A stretch of 43,075 nucleotides of DNA from JACJYE01 sp964432875 (lineage in GTDB: Bacteria > Bacteroidota > Bacteroidia > Chitinophagales > Saprospiraceae). The DNA lies in NCBI GenBank assembly GCA_964432875.1, contig CAYSPJ010000036.1, positions 1 through 43,075 of the forward strand, given 5' to 3'. Under the pieces are notes generated by a model, which saw nothing but the letters and a program-made list of their open reading frames with translations, had not been told where the DNA came from and did not search any database. This document shows, piece after piece, positions 8,469 through 17,800 of the stretch. The position numbers and the translations under genes are program-made. Position 1 is the first letter of the stretch. Every line of letters starts with the position of its first letter.

Positions 8469-8738
8469 TTATTTCGCGATGATGTAGTTCCAAAACGGAT
8501 TGGCGAAGATTAGTATCATCGAAACCACAAAGGCGTATATAGCCATGGATTCGATCATCGCCAGGCCCACAAACAGAGTCCGCGTTATGGCAGGGGAAGC
8601 ATCGGGCTGCTGGGCCAGTGAACTCAGCGCCGAAGAAACGGCTTTGCCTTCCCCCAAAGCCGGAGCAATACAGCCCACGCTGGTCGTAAAACCCGCTACA
8701 ATGATTGAGGTCACGGCAATTAGCATAGTAGTATCCAT
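8469..8738 (-). CDS. atpE: N-type F1F0-ATPase, F0 c subunit (rotor ring)
   Basis: An 89-residue hairpin of two membrane helices that forms the ion-translocating rotor ring. I chose the ATG at 8738 (MDTTMLIAVTSI); the upstream in-frame ATG at 8786 would add a polar, non-membrane 16-residue extension. Aligned with the Ilyobacter Na+ site (Q32, V63, E65, S66, T67, Y70), this protein has Glu30, Met61, Glu63, Ser64, Met65 and Tyr68. It therefore has a carboxylate in both helices, as reported for N-ATPases, but Met where Na+-type rings have Thr. The polar loop reads AQQP rather than ARQP. The coupling ion (Na+ or H+) cannot be assigned from this. Confidence 0.95.
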   Translation of the reverse strand: MDTTMLIAVTSIIVAGFTTSVGCIAPALGEGKAVSSALSSLAQQPDASPAITRTLFVGLAMIESMAIYAFVVSMILIFANPFWNYIIAK

Positions 8739-8811
8739 ATTTGATGTTTTTTCGTTTTTTATTATTCGATGGTTATACATCGGCAATTGCTCTATTTAGT
8801 AAAGACGGGCT

Positions 8812-9486
8812 CTACGCTGCTTCACCCCGCGCCGCTGCGGCGATATAAACCGTAGCCAGGATGCTGAAAATATATGCCTGCACCATGCCCGTCAGCAAGC
8901 CAAGGGCAATCATCACGATTGGGAAAATCAGGGGGGCGATCGCCAGCAAAATGGCCAGGATCATCGCGCCGCTCATCATATTGCCAAAAAGACGGATGGC
9001 CAGGGCCAACGTACGCGACAATTCGCTGATGATGTTGAAAGGCAGCATGATGTAGGCTGGCTCCACATAGGAGCGCAGGTACTTGCGCAAACCACGCTCC
9101 CAGATGCCATAAACCGGCACGGCGACAAAGACGCAAAGCGCCAGGGCTGCCGTAGTCGAAAGCGAGCCGGTGGGAGGTTCGTATCCCGGGAAAATGGTGA
9201 ATAAATTGGCTGTTGCCAGCAATAGGAAAATCGTGCCCAGAAAAGGCAGATAGCGCTCAGGCCGGGGCAGCCCCACCTCCTCAATTTGTTTTTTGATGCC
9301 CAGGACGATGACTTCTAAAGCATTTTGCCAACGCGAGATATGCGACCCCTGGGCAGATAGCCTCCGCGTGACCAGCCAGGCACCAATTGAAAGGAATAAC
9401 ATCAACCCCCAGGTCATGACAATGGTGGCGTTGAGCTTGAGCAAGCCGTATTCCCAATAAACGATTTCATCGGGGCTAATCCTCAT
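8812..9486 (-). CDS. atpB: N-type F1F0-ATPase, F0 a subunit
   Basis: A 224-residue membrane stator subunit that carries the ion half-channels. It has five to six hydrophobic helices. The essential arginine is Arg165 in AIRLFGNM, equivalent to E. coli Arg210, and Gln203 (GMVQAYIF) matches Gln252. The glutamate found in E. coli after the asparagine (AGELI) is replaced by Ala here (SGAMI), a known point of variation. The ATG at 9486 overlaps the atpR 3' end by 11 nt, consistent with a tightly packed operon. A 73-nt gap separates it from the c gene. Confidence 0.96.
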   Translation of the reverse strand: MRISPDEIVYWEYGLLKLNATIVMTWGLMLFLSIGAWLVTRRLSAQGSHISRWQNALEVIVLGIKKQIEEVGLPRPERYLPFLGTIFLLLATANLFTIFPGYEPPTGSLSTTAALALCVFVAVPVYGIWERGLRKYLRSYVEPAYIMLPFNIISELSRTLALAIRLFGNMMSGAMILAILLAIAPLIFPIVMIALGLLTGMVQAYIFSILATVYIAAAARGEAA

Positions 9487-9832
9487 CGCTTGGTGGTTTG
9501 CGCCACCGGGCAGGCGGCATTTTAATAATTGGCATCTCGTAATGGGCCTGATCAGGCATGGCCCGCACCAATTGGATCACAGTCAGGCGCGCCAGCAAAA
9601 AGCCCAGCAGGCAAGCCAGCAGCCGCTGCCATTCGCCTCCGCTGACATAGTAGAACCCCCCTAAGGCAACACCTAGCCGGAGTATCAGGCTGCCACCAAA
9701 CCAGAGCCAGGGCCGAGCGGAGGCCACGCCTCTGCGGATGGTCCACCACAACCCTCCGAAGAAGATGCCGCCGAGCACCAGCCCGGCAACCAGAGACAGC
9801 GCCAATATTGCCATATCAAGTGTTTTTTCCAT
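9476..9832 (-). CDS. atpR: N-ATPase accessory membrane subunit AtpR
   Basis: A 118-residue protein with three predicted membrane helices (about 8-30, 40-60, 68-88) and a Pro-rich basic tail. Position between AtpQ and subunit a, length and topology identify it as AtpR, a subunit found only in N-type ATPase operons. The helix-2 motif SLILRLGVAL has an intramembrane arginine; such arginines in AtpR have been proposed to help c-ring assembly. It overlaps atpQ by 17 nt and atpB by 11 nt. Sequence conservation in this family is low, so the call leans on gene order. Confidence 0.85.
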   Translation of the reverse strand: MEKTLDMAILALSLVAGLVLGGIFFGGLWWTIRRGVASARPWLWFGGSLILRLGVALGGFYYVSGGEWQRLLACLLGFLLARLTVIQLVRAMPDQAHYEMPIIKMPPARWRKPPSDED

Positions 9833-10157
9833 TGTGATTGTCCTCTCGGATAGATTGCTCTTCTTGGGCTACCCAGCGCCAGGCATTCCAACACCCAATG
9901 GCCAACCCAGCAGCCAGCAGCGCCAGTGTCCACGAGCGCTCGCCGGGATAGTAACGGTCCAACCACATCCCTAAAGCAACCCCCAAAAGCGTCGGGCCAG
10001 CTACCGACCAGCCAATCAGGCCCATCATGCCCAAGCCGCGCCAGATGGGGGGATCCCCTTTGCGCTTTGCTTTCAGCCGCCGCCCTTCTTTTTTGCCTAC
10101 TTCCTGGCTAAAGGACTCTTGGGCCGCTGTTTTTTTCGGTTCCTGCGCTTTATTCAT
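9816..10157 (-). CDS. atpQ: N-ATPase accessory membrane subunit AtpQ (AtpI-like)
   Basis: A 113-residue protein with a charged N-terminal tail (residues 1-38, many Lys/Arg/Glu) and two membrane helices (about 43-66 and 75-93) joined by a short loop containing DRYYPGERS. This is the AtpI/AtpQ layout; AtpI-type proteins act in c-ring assembly or Mg2+ supply in other ATPases. The ATG at 10157 overlaps the epsilon stop by 8 nt. Its place between epsilon and AtpR is diagnostic of the N-type operon. Confidence 0.85.
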   Translation of the reverse strand: MNKAQEPKKTAAQESFSQEVGKKEGRRLKAKRKGDPPIWRGLGMMGLIGWSVAGPTLLGVALGMWLDRYYPGERSWTLALLAAGLAIGCWNAWRWVAQEEQSIREDNHNGKNT

Positions 10158-10554
10158 GGCGATAGGTTAGTAGCTGGTGGACCAGCGAGTTCTCCATTTT
10201 GGCCAGCACCGTCCGCATGTTCTTCTCTTGGTCATCCAGGTCGAGGAATTCCCGTTCAACCGCTTCCTGTAGTTTGCCCAAGTCGGCCCCAACGATTGCG
10301 TTGCGCACCGAGACGAATACGGTGCTCCCAGTCTTAACCAATACGCCTTCATCGATGGCGATATGGGCCTCGCCCCCTGTTTCCGTTTCATAGGCCAGGA
10401 TGCCCGGTATCAGCGCGGCTACGCAATCCAGGCGCGCCGGCAACAGCCCAAAGGACCCCTCGCGCGTTTCGGCTACGATGCGCATTACCCCGCCGCAATC
10501 CAGCAAGACCCGGAAGGGCAGCAGTACTTTCAAGTGCATCAGGGCTGGATTCAT
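10150..10554 (-). CDS. atpC: N-type F1F0-ATPase, F1 epsilon subunit
   Basis: A 134-residue epsilon subunit of the central stalk. The N-terminal beta-sandwich is recognisable (LKVLLPFRVLLD, ETREGSFGLLPARLD, HIAIDEGVLVKTG), followed by a C-terminal helical hairpin (about 88-130). The motif EGSFGLLP aligns with GxxGILPgH of standard epsilon. The ATG at 10554 is used; a second ATG at 10539 (MHLKVLLP) is equally possible and closer to typical family starts. The gene lies 27 nt after atpD. Beta-epsilon leading the operon, rather than closing it, is characteristic of the N-type. Confidence 0.93.
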   Translation of the reverse strand: MNPALMHLKVLLPFRVLLDCGGVMRIVAETREGSFGLLPARLDCVAALIPGILAYETETGGEAHIAIDEGVLVKTGSTVFVSVRNAIVGADLGKLQEAVEREFLDLDDQEKNMRTVLAKMENSLVHQLLTYRHE

Positions 10555-10581
10555 ATTTATCTCTTTTGGTGTAAATTCGCT

Positions 10582-12051
10582 TTACCCCCCAATGGTAGGC
10601 AGCAGGGCGGCTGATGCCCCTGCTTCAGCTCGGCCTGTATCTGCCTTGGCTTTAGCCTCATCTATTGTCCCAATCATGTATAAGGCGCTTTCCGGATAAT
10701 CACTAAACTCGTCCTGCAGGATGCGCTCGCAGCCATCGAGGGCGTCTTCCAGGCTGACGAGCTTACCTTTGATGCCGCTAAATTGCTCGGTTGTATAAAA
10801 TGGCTGCGTGAGGAATCGCTCCAGCCGACGGGCACGAAATACCACATTGCGGTCTTCCGGCGATAACTGCTCCAAGCCGAGCATGGCGATGATGTCTTTG
10901 AGGTCTTCATACTGAGCGAGGGTGCGGCGTATTTCCTGCGCCAGCTCGTAATGCCTTTCTCCGACTATGCCTGGCGTCGCCATTTTCGAACTTGAATTCA
11001 GCGGGTCGATGGCGGGGAAAAGCCCCTCGCTGGCCCGCTTGCGCGAAAGGACGATGGAAGCCGAAAGGTGAGAGAAAGTATGCACCGCGGCAGGGTCGGT
11101 CAGGTCATCGGCAGGCACATACACGGCCTGGATGGAGGTAATGGCCCCGGTATCCGTATTGGCGATGCGCTCCTCCAGCCGCGACAACTCGGTGCTCATC
11201 GTCGGCTGATAGCCCAGGCGAGAAGGCATCTGCCCCATCAAGCCGGAAACTTCCATGCCTGCTTGGATGAAGCGGTATATATTATCAATCAGCAGCAGTA
11301 CATCGCGGTGTTCGTCATCGCGAAAATATTCTGCCATCGTGAGCGCCACGTGCCCTACGCGGAAGCGGTTTCCCGGCGGCTCGTTCATCTGGCCAAAGAC
11401 CATCGCCATATTGGGCAGTACGCCGGCCTCTTTCATTTCGCGGTAAAGCTCTTCCCCTTCACGGCAGCGTTCGCCGATGCCGCAAAAGATACTCACCCCC
11501 TGGTGCTGCCCGGCCATATTATGGATCATTTCGGTGAGCAAAACGGTTTTGCCTACGCCTGCTCCGCCAAATAAACCAGCTTTGCCGCCGCGCTCGAGCG
11601 GCATCAGCACATCAATGGCCTTGATGCCGGTTTCAAAAATTTCCGACTTGACAGAACGCCGGGCCAAGGGCGGCGGATCACCATGAACCGAACGGAATTG
11701 AACATCGGTCAAATCAGGCCCCCGGTCAATGACTTTGCCGAAGACATCGAACATGCGGGAGAGCGTCCCCTTGCCCACCGGGGCTTTGAGGGCGTTGCCG
11801 GTATCTAGCACAGCCATGCCGCGCGCCAGCCCTTCGGTCGGCGTCAGGGCAATACCCCGCACCCTATGCCGCCCGAGTTGCGATAAGACCTCAATAACGA
11901 CCCGCCCTTCTTTTCCAGAACGAAGCAAGGTATTAATCGGCGGCAAATGGCCATCGAATTGTACGTCTACGATACTCCCCCTTACGGAAGCTACCACGCC
12001 ACTGGATTCTCCGCCAACAATAATCCCCTTGTTCATTTCACTCATGATCAA
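10582..12051 (-). CDS. atpD: N-type (alternate) F1F0-ATPase, F1 beta subunit
   Basis: A 489-residue catalytic beta subunit and first gene of the operon. The P-loop GGAGVGKT is at residues 162-169, the catalytic Glu at about 194 (GERCREGEELY), the Walker B region is LLLIDNIYRF, and the PSRLGYQPTMSTEL segment replaces the usual PSAVGYQPT. The DELSEED loop reads LEQLSPEDR. These substitutions are typical of the alternate branch. The enzyme should hydrolyse or synthesise ATP coupled to ion flow across the inner membrane; N-ATPases are thought to act mainly as ion-exporting pumps beside a normal ATP synthase. Alternative ATGs at 12045 and 12036 exist. Confidence 0.97.
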   Translation of the reverse strand: MIMSEMNKGIIVGGESSGVVASVRGSIVDVQFDGHLPPINTLLRSGKEGRVVIEVLSQLGRHRVRGIALTPTEGLARGMAVLDTGNALKAPVGKGTLSRMFDVFGKVIDRGPDLTDVQFRSVHGDPPPLARRSVKSEIFETGIKAIDVLMPLERGGKAGLFGGAGVGKTVLLTEMIHNMAGQHQGVSIFCGIGERCREGEELYREMKEAGVLPNMAMVFGQMNEPPGNRFRVGHVALTMAEYFRDDEHRDVLLLIDNIYRFIQAGMEVSGLMGQMPSRLGYQPTMSTELSRLEERIANTDTGAITSIQAVYVPADDLTDPAAVHTFSHLSASIVLSRKRASEGLFPAIDPLNSSSKMATPGIVGERHYELAQEIRRTLAQYEDLKDIIAMLGLEQLSPEDRNVVFRARRLERFLTQPFYTTEQFSGIKGKLVSLEDALDGCERILQDEFSDYPESALYMIGTIDEAKAKADTGRAEAGASAALLPTIGG

Positions 12052-12096
12052 AGACGTTTAGGCAAGAAAAACTAAGCCTGCTAGCTTGTAAAAGCT

Positions 12097-12127
12097 GAAA
12101 GTTAGCAAATAAATTCAACATAAAAAC
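12097..12127 (-). promoter_or_regulatory. Weak candidate promoter for the N-ATPase operon
   Basis: On the minus strand TAACTTTC (12097-12104) is one mismatch from TAnnTTTG, with a T-rich -33 region (GTTT at 12124-12127) 19 nt upstream. The leader would be about 40 nt. It lies in the 177-nt divergent spacer shared with the GH113-like gene. The match is weak. Confidence 0.3.
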
Positions 12128-12228
12128 GGGAAAATAGCCAGGTTGACGAAAATCATCCCTGGGTCTCGCCAATAGAGCCCGTCGAGATAGATTGGGCAAA
12201 AAACCAGCTTATGCTTACCTTAGCCTTC

Positions 12229-13998
12229 ATGAAACGACTAGCCCATATTACCCTGTTGCTACTGCCTGCCTTGAGCGCCTCTGTTTGCGAATTCCCCTCA
12301 CCACGGGTAGCAGCGGCTAAGGCCAACCCCGGAGACGTGCCTCTTGCGCGTAAGGCTGATGTACCAGATACGGCCCTCCTGGCAGGCCCCTTCCACTTCA
12401 TCCCTATCGAACCGGCCCCGCCTCCGGAGCTGCTTCAGGCCCTCACACTGCAGTGTAAACAGGCGGGCAAAGCGATATTGGCTTTTACCAGCCTGCCCGC
12501 CCCAGACCGCGCCATCAGCTGTTACATTTACAGCTCTACCGAGCAAAAAGGGCTGCTGCAGCGCAACACCCAACAAGCCCATGCCGATTTTGAGGGGCAA
12601 GCGGCGCATATCGTGCTCAATGAACTTTATGCCCGGCAACATAGCGGCAAGGAGAATGCCTTGCTGTTGCGGCGGTTGCTGGGCCCTCCTCAAACCCAAG
12701 CGCTGGAAGAAGGCCTGGCGGTTTATTTCACCAACTACTGGCAGGGGCAGGGCTACGCGCATTGGGCAGCGCTCTTGTACCACTCTGGCAACATGGCACC
12801 ACTCGTGGAAATTTTAGACAATGAGCGCTTCGCCCGCGAATCGGCCCTGGTGATGGGCTGCCTGTCCGCTTCGTTTACGGCTTTTCTCATCGAGCATTGG
12901 GGTAGAGATGAATTTCTGCGGCGCTACGCTTCCTGGGAGGCAGAGCAAGCTGAAATAATCACGCTGGAACAGGGCTGGCATCAGTATCTGGCCCAGCAAG
13001 GTGCAGCGCATCAAACAACGAAGCCCCGGCCGCCCCTACCCTATCTCCAGGGCTTCAATTTTGCGCATGAAGGCTACGCCATCTACAACGGCTATGGCTC
13101 TGCCCTGGCTCGTGAATCACTGGAAAAACAGGCAGCACTGGGCGCTAATGCGGTAGCTCTGGTGCCCTATTCCTACCTGCGCGCCCCCCGGCAGCCAGCC
13201 TTCATCCCGGTCGTCAGCCGGGCGGGTGCCGAAACCGACGAGGGCCTGGCGCAAGATGCTTTTACCGCCCGCCGCCTGGGCATGACTACCGTGCTCAAGC
13301 CCCAGCTGTGGCTGGGCCGCAACCACTGGCCGGGGGATGTCGAAATGCCACATGAAGCAGGCTGGCAGGATTTCTTCGATTACTACTATCGCTGGATGCG
13401 GCACTATGCGCTCCTGGCGGAAATCCACCAGATAGACCTGCTCTGCGTCGGGGTGGAGTTTACCAAAGCCAGCCTGCAAAGGCCAGCGGATTGGCGGCGC
13501 CTCATCCGCAAGCTGCGCGGCATTTATTCCGGGCCGCTCACTTATGCCGCCAATTGGGGGCAGGAATTTGAAAACCTGGTCTTCTGGGACGAGCTCGACT
13601 ATATTGGCCTGAATTGCTACTATCCCCTGAGCAAGCAAGATGAACCATCCGATGAGGAGCTCGCCCTAGCTTTTGGGCAAGTGCTCCAACTAGCCCAAGG
13701 CATCAGCACACGCTACGGCAAACCGCTTTTGTTTACTGAAATCGGCTTTACCAGTACGCCTACGCCCTGGAAAGAGCCGCACCGCGACCGCGATGGCTCG
13801 CCCTACGACGGCCAGGCACAGGCCCGCTGTTACCGCATCGTGCTGCAGAGCTTACCCGGCCAGGATTGGGTCAAAGGGATCCTCTGGTGGAAGTTCCCTT
13901 CTTACCTGAGCCACGGCGGCCCTGGCCAAACGGGCTTTACCCCCAGCAGAAAACCAGCAGAAGACTTACTACCAATCTACTTTGGCCGCAGGGATTGA
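12229..13998 (+). CDS. Secreted GH113-like glycoside hydrolase fused to a degenerate peptidase-MA-like domain
   Basis: A 589-residue protein from the ATG at 12229 (MKRLAHITLLLLPALSASVC), which opens a signal peptide; an in-frame ATG at 12211 would add six residues. Residues about 45-255 resemble a gluzincin (peptidase MA) domain, with the LEEGLAVYFTNYW segment (159-171). The zinc-binding HExxH is replaced by NELYA (131-135), so peptidase activity is not expected. Residues about 260-585 form a TIM-barrel of GH113 type (beta-mannanase-related), with GFNF at the start, probable acid/base Glu410 (VGVEFTKAS), FWDELDYIGLNCYYPL and probable nucleophile Glu504 (LFTEIGFTS). The substrate is likely a beta-mannoside, but this is family inference. 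Divergent from the ATPase operon. Confidence 0.82.
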   Translation: MKRLAHITLLLLPALSASVCEFPSPRVAAAKANPGDVPLARKADVPDTALLAGPFHFIPIEPAPPPELLQALTLQCKQAGKAILAFTSLPAPDRAISCYIYSSTEQKGLLQRNTQQAHADFEGQAAHIVLNELYARQHSGKENALLLRRLLGPPQTQALEEGLAVYFTNYWQGQGYAHWAALLYHSGNMAPLVEILDNERFARESALVMGCLSASFTAFLIEHWGRDEFLRRYASWEAEQAEIITLEQGWHQYLAQQGAAHQTTKPRPPLPYLQGFNFAHEGYAIYNGYGSALARESLEKQAALGANAVALVPYSYLRAPRQPAFIPVVSRAGAETDEGLAQDAFTARRLGMTTVLKPQLWLGRNHWPGDVEMPHEAGWQDFFDYYYRWMRHYALLAEIHQIDLLCVGVEFTKASLQRPADWRRLIRKLRGIYSGPLTYAANWGQEFENLVFWDELDYIGLNCYYPLSKQDEPSDEELALAFGQVLQLAQGISTRYGKPLLFTEIGFTSTPTPWKEPHRDRDGSPYDGQAQARCYRIVLQSLPGQDWVKGILWWKFPSYLSHGGPGQTGFTPSRKPAEDLLPIYFGRRD

Positions 13999-14010
13999 GC
14001 CGGAAATCAA

Positions 14011-14018
14011 TATCTTTG
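14011..14018 (+). promoter_or_regulatory. Bacteroidota -7 element upstream of dcd
   Basis: TATCTTTG is an exact TAnnTTTG match 21 nt before the dcd ATG, giving a leader of about 15 nt. No convincing -33 TTTG is present at the expected distance (13988-13991 reads GCAG). It lies in the 41-nt gap after the GH113-like gene. Confidence 0.5.
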
Positions 14019-14039
14019 CGCCCTCAAAATTTGGCACTT

Positions 14040-14576
14040 ATGATTCTTTCGGATAAAAAAATAATGGAAGGCATCGAAAAAGGAGAAATCGTCATCGAGC
14101 CTTTCCGCCCGGATTGCCTGGGTACTAACTCCTACGACGTCCACCTGGGTAAATGGCTGGCCATGTATAAAGACCACATCCTCGATGCTCGCAAACACAA
14201 CCCCATCGAGTATTTGGAAATCCCCGAGCACGGCTTTGTGCTGCACCCCAATACGCTCTACCTCGGCGTTACGGAAGAATACACGGAAACCCACCAGGCT
14301 GTGCCTTTCCTGGAGGGCAAGTCGAGCGTAGGCCGGCTGGGCATCGATATTCACGCCACCGCAGGTAAAGGTGATGTCGGCTTTTGCAATACCTGGACGC
14401 TGGAAATCTCCTGTACCCACCCCGTGCGCGTCTATGCCGGCATGCCCATTGGCCAGCTGATCTATTTCCGCGTAGATGGAGATATCCTCAATTACTACAA
14501 CCAGAAGGAAAACGCCAAGTACAACCAACGCACCGATAAGCCGGTGGAGAGTATGATGTGGAAGAATAGGTTTTGA
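14040..14576 (+). CDS. dcd: dCTP deaminase
   Basis: A 178-residue protein of the trimeric dUTPase-like fold that deaminates dCTP to dUTP for thymidylate synthesis. The start is the ATG at 14040 (MILSDKKIMEGIEKGEI), a very typical Dcd start; the open frame begins earlier at 13866 but that part overlaps the upstream gene in another frame. Visible motifs are LGTNSYDVHLG, EGKSSVGRLGI (the phosphate-binding Ser/Arg segment) and the catalytic-Glu region CNTWTLEI, then GMPIGQLIYF. The C-terminal KYNQRTDKPVESMMW suggests the nucleotide-closing tail. Whether it also has dUTPase activity (bifunctional form) cannot be decided by eye. Confidence 0.95.
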   Translation: MILSDKKIMEGIEKGEIVIEPFRPDCLGTNSYDVHLGKWLAMYKDHILDARKHNPIEYLEIPEHGFVLHPNTLYLGVTEEYTETHQAVPFLEGKSSVGRLGIDIHATAGKGDVGFCNTWTLEISCTHPVRVYAGMPIGQLIYFRVDGDILNYYNQKENAKYNQRTDKPVESMMWKNRF

Positions 14577-14700
14577 GAGGGAGGCAGCCTCAAGATTCAA
14601 GCGCGCTGTAGTCAAAGCCAAATTCAATCCGCAGGATATGAAGGCATCGGACAGCTCGGAGGGGGCACGACGCCTGCTATTTCAAACTTAACAGCGCACT

Positions 14701-14729
14701 AAGCTGGTGCTGGGCTCGTAGCTTTTTTT
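14701..14729 (+). terminator. Weak terminator-like hairpin downstream of dcd
   Basis: AAGCT (14701-14705) pairs with AGCTT (14720-14724) and runs into a seven-T tract. The stem is short with a 14-nt loop, and the site lies 125 nt past the dcd stop, so support is limited. Confidence 0.3.
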
Positions 14730-14858
14730 AAAAATAAATCCGGGGAAAATGAATCAAAAAACAAATTCTCCCGTATAAACTGACGTATAGCTATATGCTC
14801 GGGTCTTTTCCAAGCTGGTAGCACCCTGGCTCAACATTAATAAAATCGTAGTCCCAAA

Positions 14859-17800
14859 ATGAAAAAACATGCACTGCTCACGGCGGCCTTGATATCAGGC
14901 CTATGCACGCTGCTCTTTAGCCAATCCTTTGATGCTTCTTTCCAGCCTGACGTCAGCCGGCCGGGCGATGTGCGCAGGTTGCTCCTGCTACCCGATGGCC
15001 GCTTTTATGCGGCAGGCACCTTTGATTTTGCCAATAAAGCAACGCGAGCCAGCCTGGCCCGTTTTTTAGCCAACGGAGAGCTAGACACCTCCTTCCAACC
15101 AGACCTGTCAGACTTTTACATCACGGCCCTCAGCCAGCAAGCCGATGGAAGGATCCTAGCAGGAGGTTATTTCACCGGCCAGGATGCCCCAGGAGGGGTG
15201 ACCGTGCTGCGCCTGAACATCAATGGTAGCCGAGACTTTGGTTTCCAGGCTGGCTCTGCGCCCAGCGGCAACCTGAATGATATTGCCGTAGAGTCCAACG
15301 GCACCATATTGGTGGGAGGCGCTTTTATCAACTTTGCCGGGCAGCCGACCCAAGGAGTAGTCCGGCTGAGCGCCAACGGCAACTTTTTGCAGAGTATCCC
15401 GCTGCAAGCTGCCGTGCCGGTCTTTGTCAACCGCCTGCTGGTACAGCCCAATGGGCGCTTCCTGGTAGGAGGGGTAGCCGGGAGCGATGCCTACCTTAGC
15501 AATCACCTGCCCAATGGTTCGCCAGTGCCTGGTTTCAGCCTTGGCCTGACCTTGCCCGGCACCACCAACACCCTGGTCGGTATCCGGGACCTGGCCCTGG
15601 ACAATTCCGGGCGGATCGTTTTTACCGCCAGCACTTTCCTCATCCGCTACGCCGTAGTCGTGCTCAACGCTAATGGCAGCTTCCTGGATTGGGAATATGT
15701 CTTCGGCATCCCGATGGACATCGCCATTGATTACAACAACAATATCTTCATAGCCGGCGACTTTGAGGGCGTCAGCAGCATCCATCCCTTCAATACTACA
15801 ACGGGCCTGCAGCCCTACAATGGGGGGATTGGTGCCGACGGGCTCATCCGCCGGGCGGTTATCCACCCCAATGGTGGCTTTCTGGTAGCCGGCCACTTCA
15901 GCGCTTACGATGGGCAGCCATCGCTGAGCCTAAAGCGCCTGTCTCCTTCCGGTGCGCCAATCGCAGGTTTTAATGCCAGCCTGGAACGGCCCGGCCTGGT
16001 GCGAGCCATGGTGCGCAGCGGCCAGGATAAATTATACATTGCCGGCGAATTTTCCATGATCGGCAACACATACAGCACTAATGTGGGGCGCATCATGCTG
16101 GCCGACGGCTCGCCGGACCCCAGTTTCACCAACCCGGGCATCAGCTATCGCAATGCCATCAATGACCTCGCACTGGATAGCCAGGGCCGGCTGCTGTTGG
16201 CTGGCACCAACCACGATAATGCCGATGCCTTGAATGAATCGCCCCTGCTGCGCTTGCTGCCCAGTGGAGCACATGATCCTGCCTTCCAGATTACGCCCAC
16301 CAACTACCCCATTGGGCGGGTGCGCAAAGTGCTGCCCCTGCCCAATGGGCAAATGCTCGTAGGCGGGGAATTCCACCTGTTCAACCCCAATATCGTCGCG
16401 GCACGATTGGTCCTTTTCAATGGCAACGGCAGCCTGAACCAAAATTTTTCTGCCCGCGTGCAAGCTTCCGGCGTATGGGAATTGTACCGCCAGTCGGATG
16501 GCAGAATCCTCATCGGCGGAACCAATATCCGGTATGATGGTGCCGCACCGGCTTCCATTATCCGCTTGCAGCCCAATCTGAATCGCGACCTGGGCTTCCA
16601 GGCGCCCTCAACTTTGGGCTGCGGCGATAAGCCCTGCCGTTTCACCTTCACCGAACAACCCGACGGCCGAATCCTGGCCGGCGGTGCCTTCGAGTGGGCC
16701 GGCGCCGATCCGGAAGCCCGTTTTGGCATCATCAGGATGCTCGCCAGCGGCAATCTCGACGGCAGCTTTAACCTCTCCGGCAGCTTCAGCCCCGCTGAGC
16801 CTCATTCCGATGGTGAAGCCCGCAGCCTGCGGCTCTTCCCCAACGGTCAAATCCTGGCGGTAGGCACTTTTGATTCCCTGGGGCTCATGCCTGCCGCAGG
16901 GATGGTTATCCTCGCCCCCGACGGCAGCCCGGCTGACGACTTGGGCATGATCACTTTCCAACGCCAGGAGATATTGGATGCGCTGGTGCTGAACAATGAT
17001 GAATTCCTCATCGCTGGCGTCCTCTTCGATGCGGCCGACCCCCGCCATTCCGGCTTGGCCCTGGTGAGCGGCGCAGCGCCAATCAGGCCTTTTATTGCGG
17101 GCAATATCAACAGCAGTTTTGGCAATCCGGTACCTAATGTTGAGCTGAGCATCAGCGGCCAGCCCTCTGCCAATCTACTTACTGGTCAGGATGGCCATTA
17201 TTACTGGGAAAATGCCCAGGCTGGCCAGAGCTATCTCGTCAGGCCTTTGCTCGACGCCAACCACGGCAATGGGGTCAGCACAATCGACCTCATCCTGATC
17301 AACCGGCATATCCTCGGCGTCGAGCCCCTTACTAACCCCTATCGCCTGATCGCGGCTGATATCAACAATTCTCAGTCGATCAGCAGCCTGGACCTGATTG
17401 GTATCCAGCGGGTCATCATCGGTATCAGCGAGACTTTTTCCAACAACACAAGCTGGCGCTTTGTGCCGGCGCGCTATGTTTTCCCCCAGGCTGCCAACCC
17501 CTGGTTTGAGGCCTTCCCCGAATCCATCACCATCGACAACATGCCGGCTACTGGCGTAGATGATGCCGACTTTATCGCCATTAAAATCGGCGACCTGAAC
17601 GGCGATGCGGCTTTGCCTTTACAAGCAATCAGTCAACGCTCGGCTTATCGCTTGCTGACCAAGGAGGCTAAAGCCCAGGCTGGCGCCAGCTTTGAAGTGC
17701 CCATCCGCCTGGCACCCGGAGAAGAATGGGAAGGCTGCCAATTTACCCTGCAATATGACCCTGCTGCCCTGGAATTGGAAGGCATAGAATACGGCCTGGC

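Noticed and set aside
12218..12225. TACCTTAG with TTGG 20 nt upstream as a promoter for the GH113-like gene
   Set aside because: Transcription would begin at or inside the start codon at 12229, so it would require a leaderless mRNA starting after the ATG; position is incompatible.
15156..15896. 246-codon minus-strand frame inside the delta-60 gene
   Set aside because: Antisense shadow of a gene with clear repeats, signal peptide and T9SS tail.
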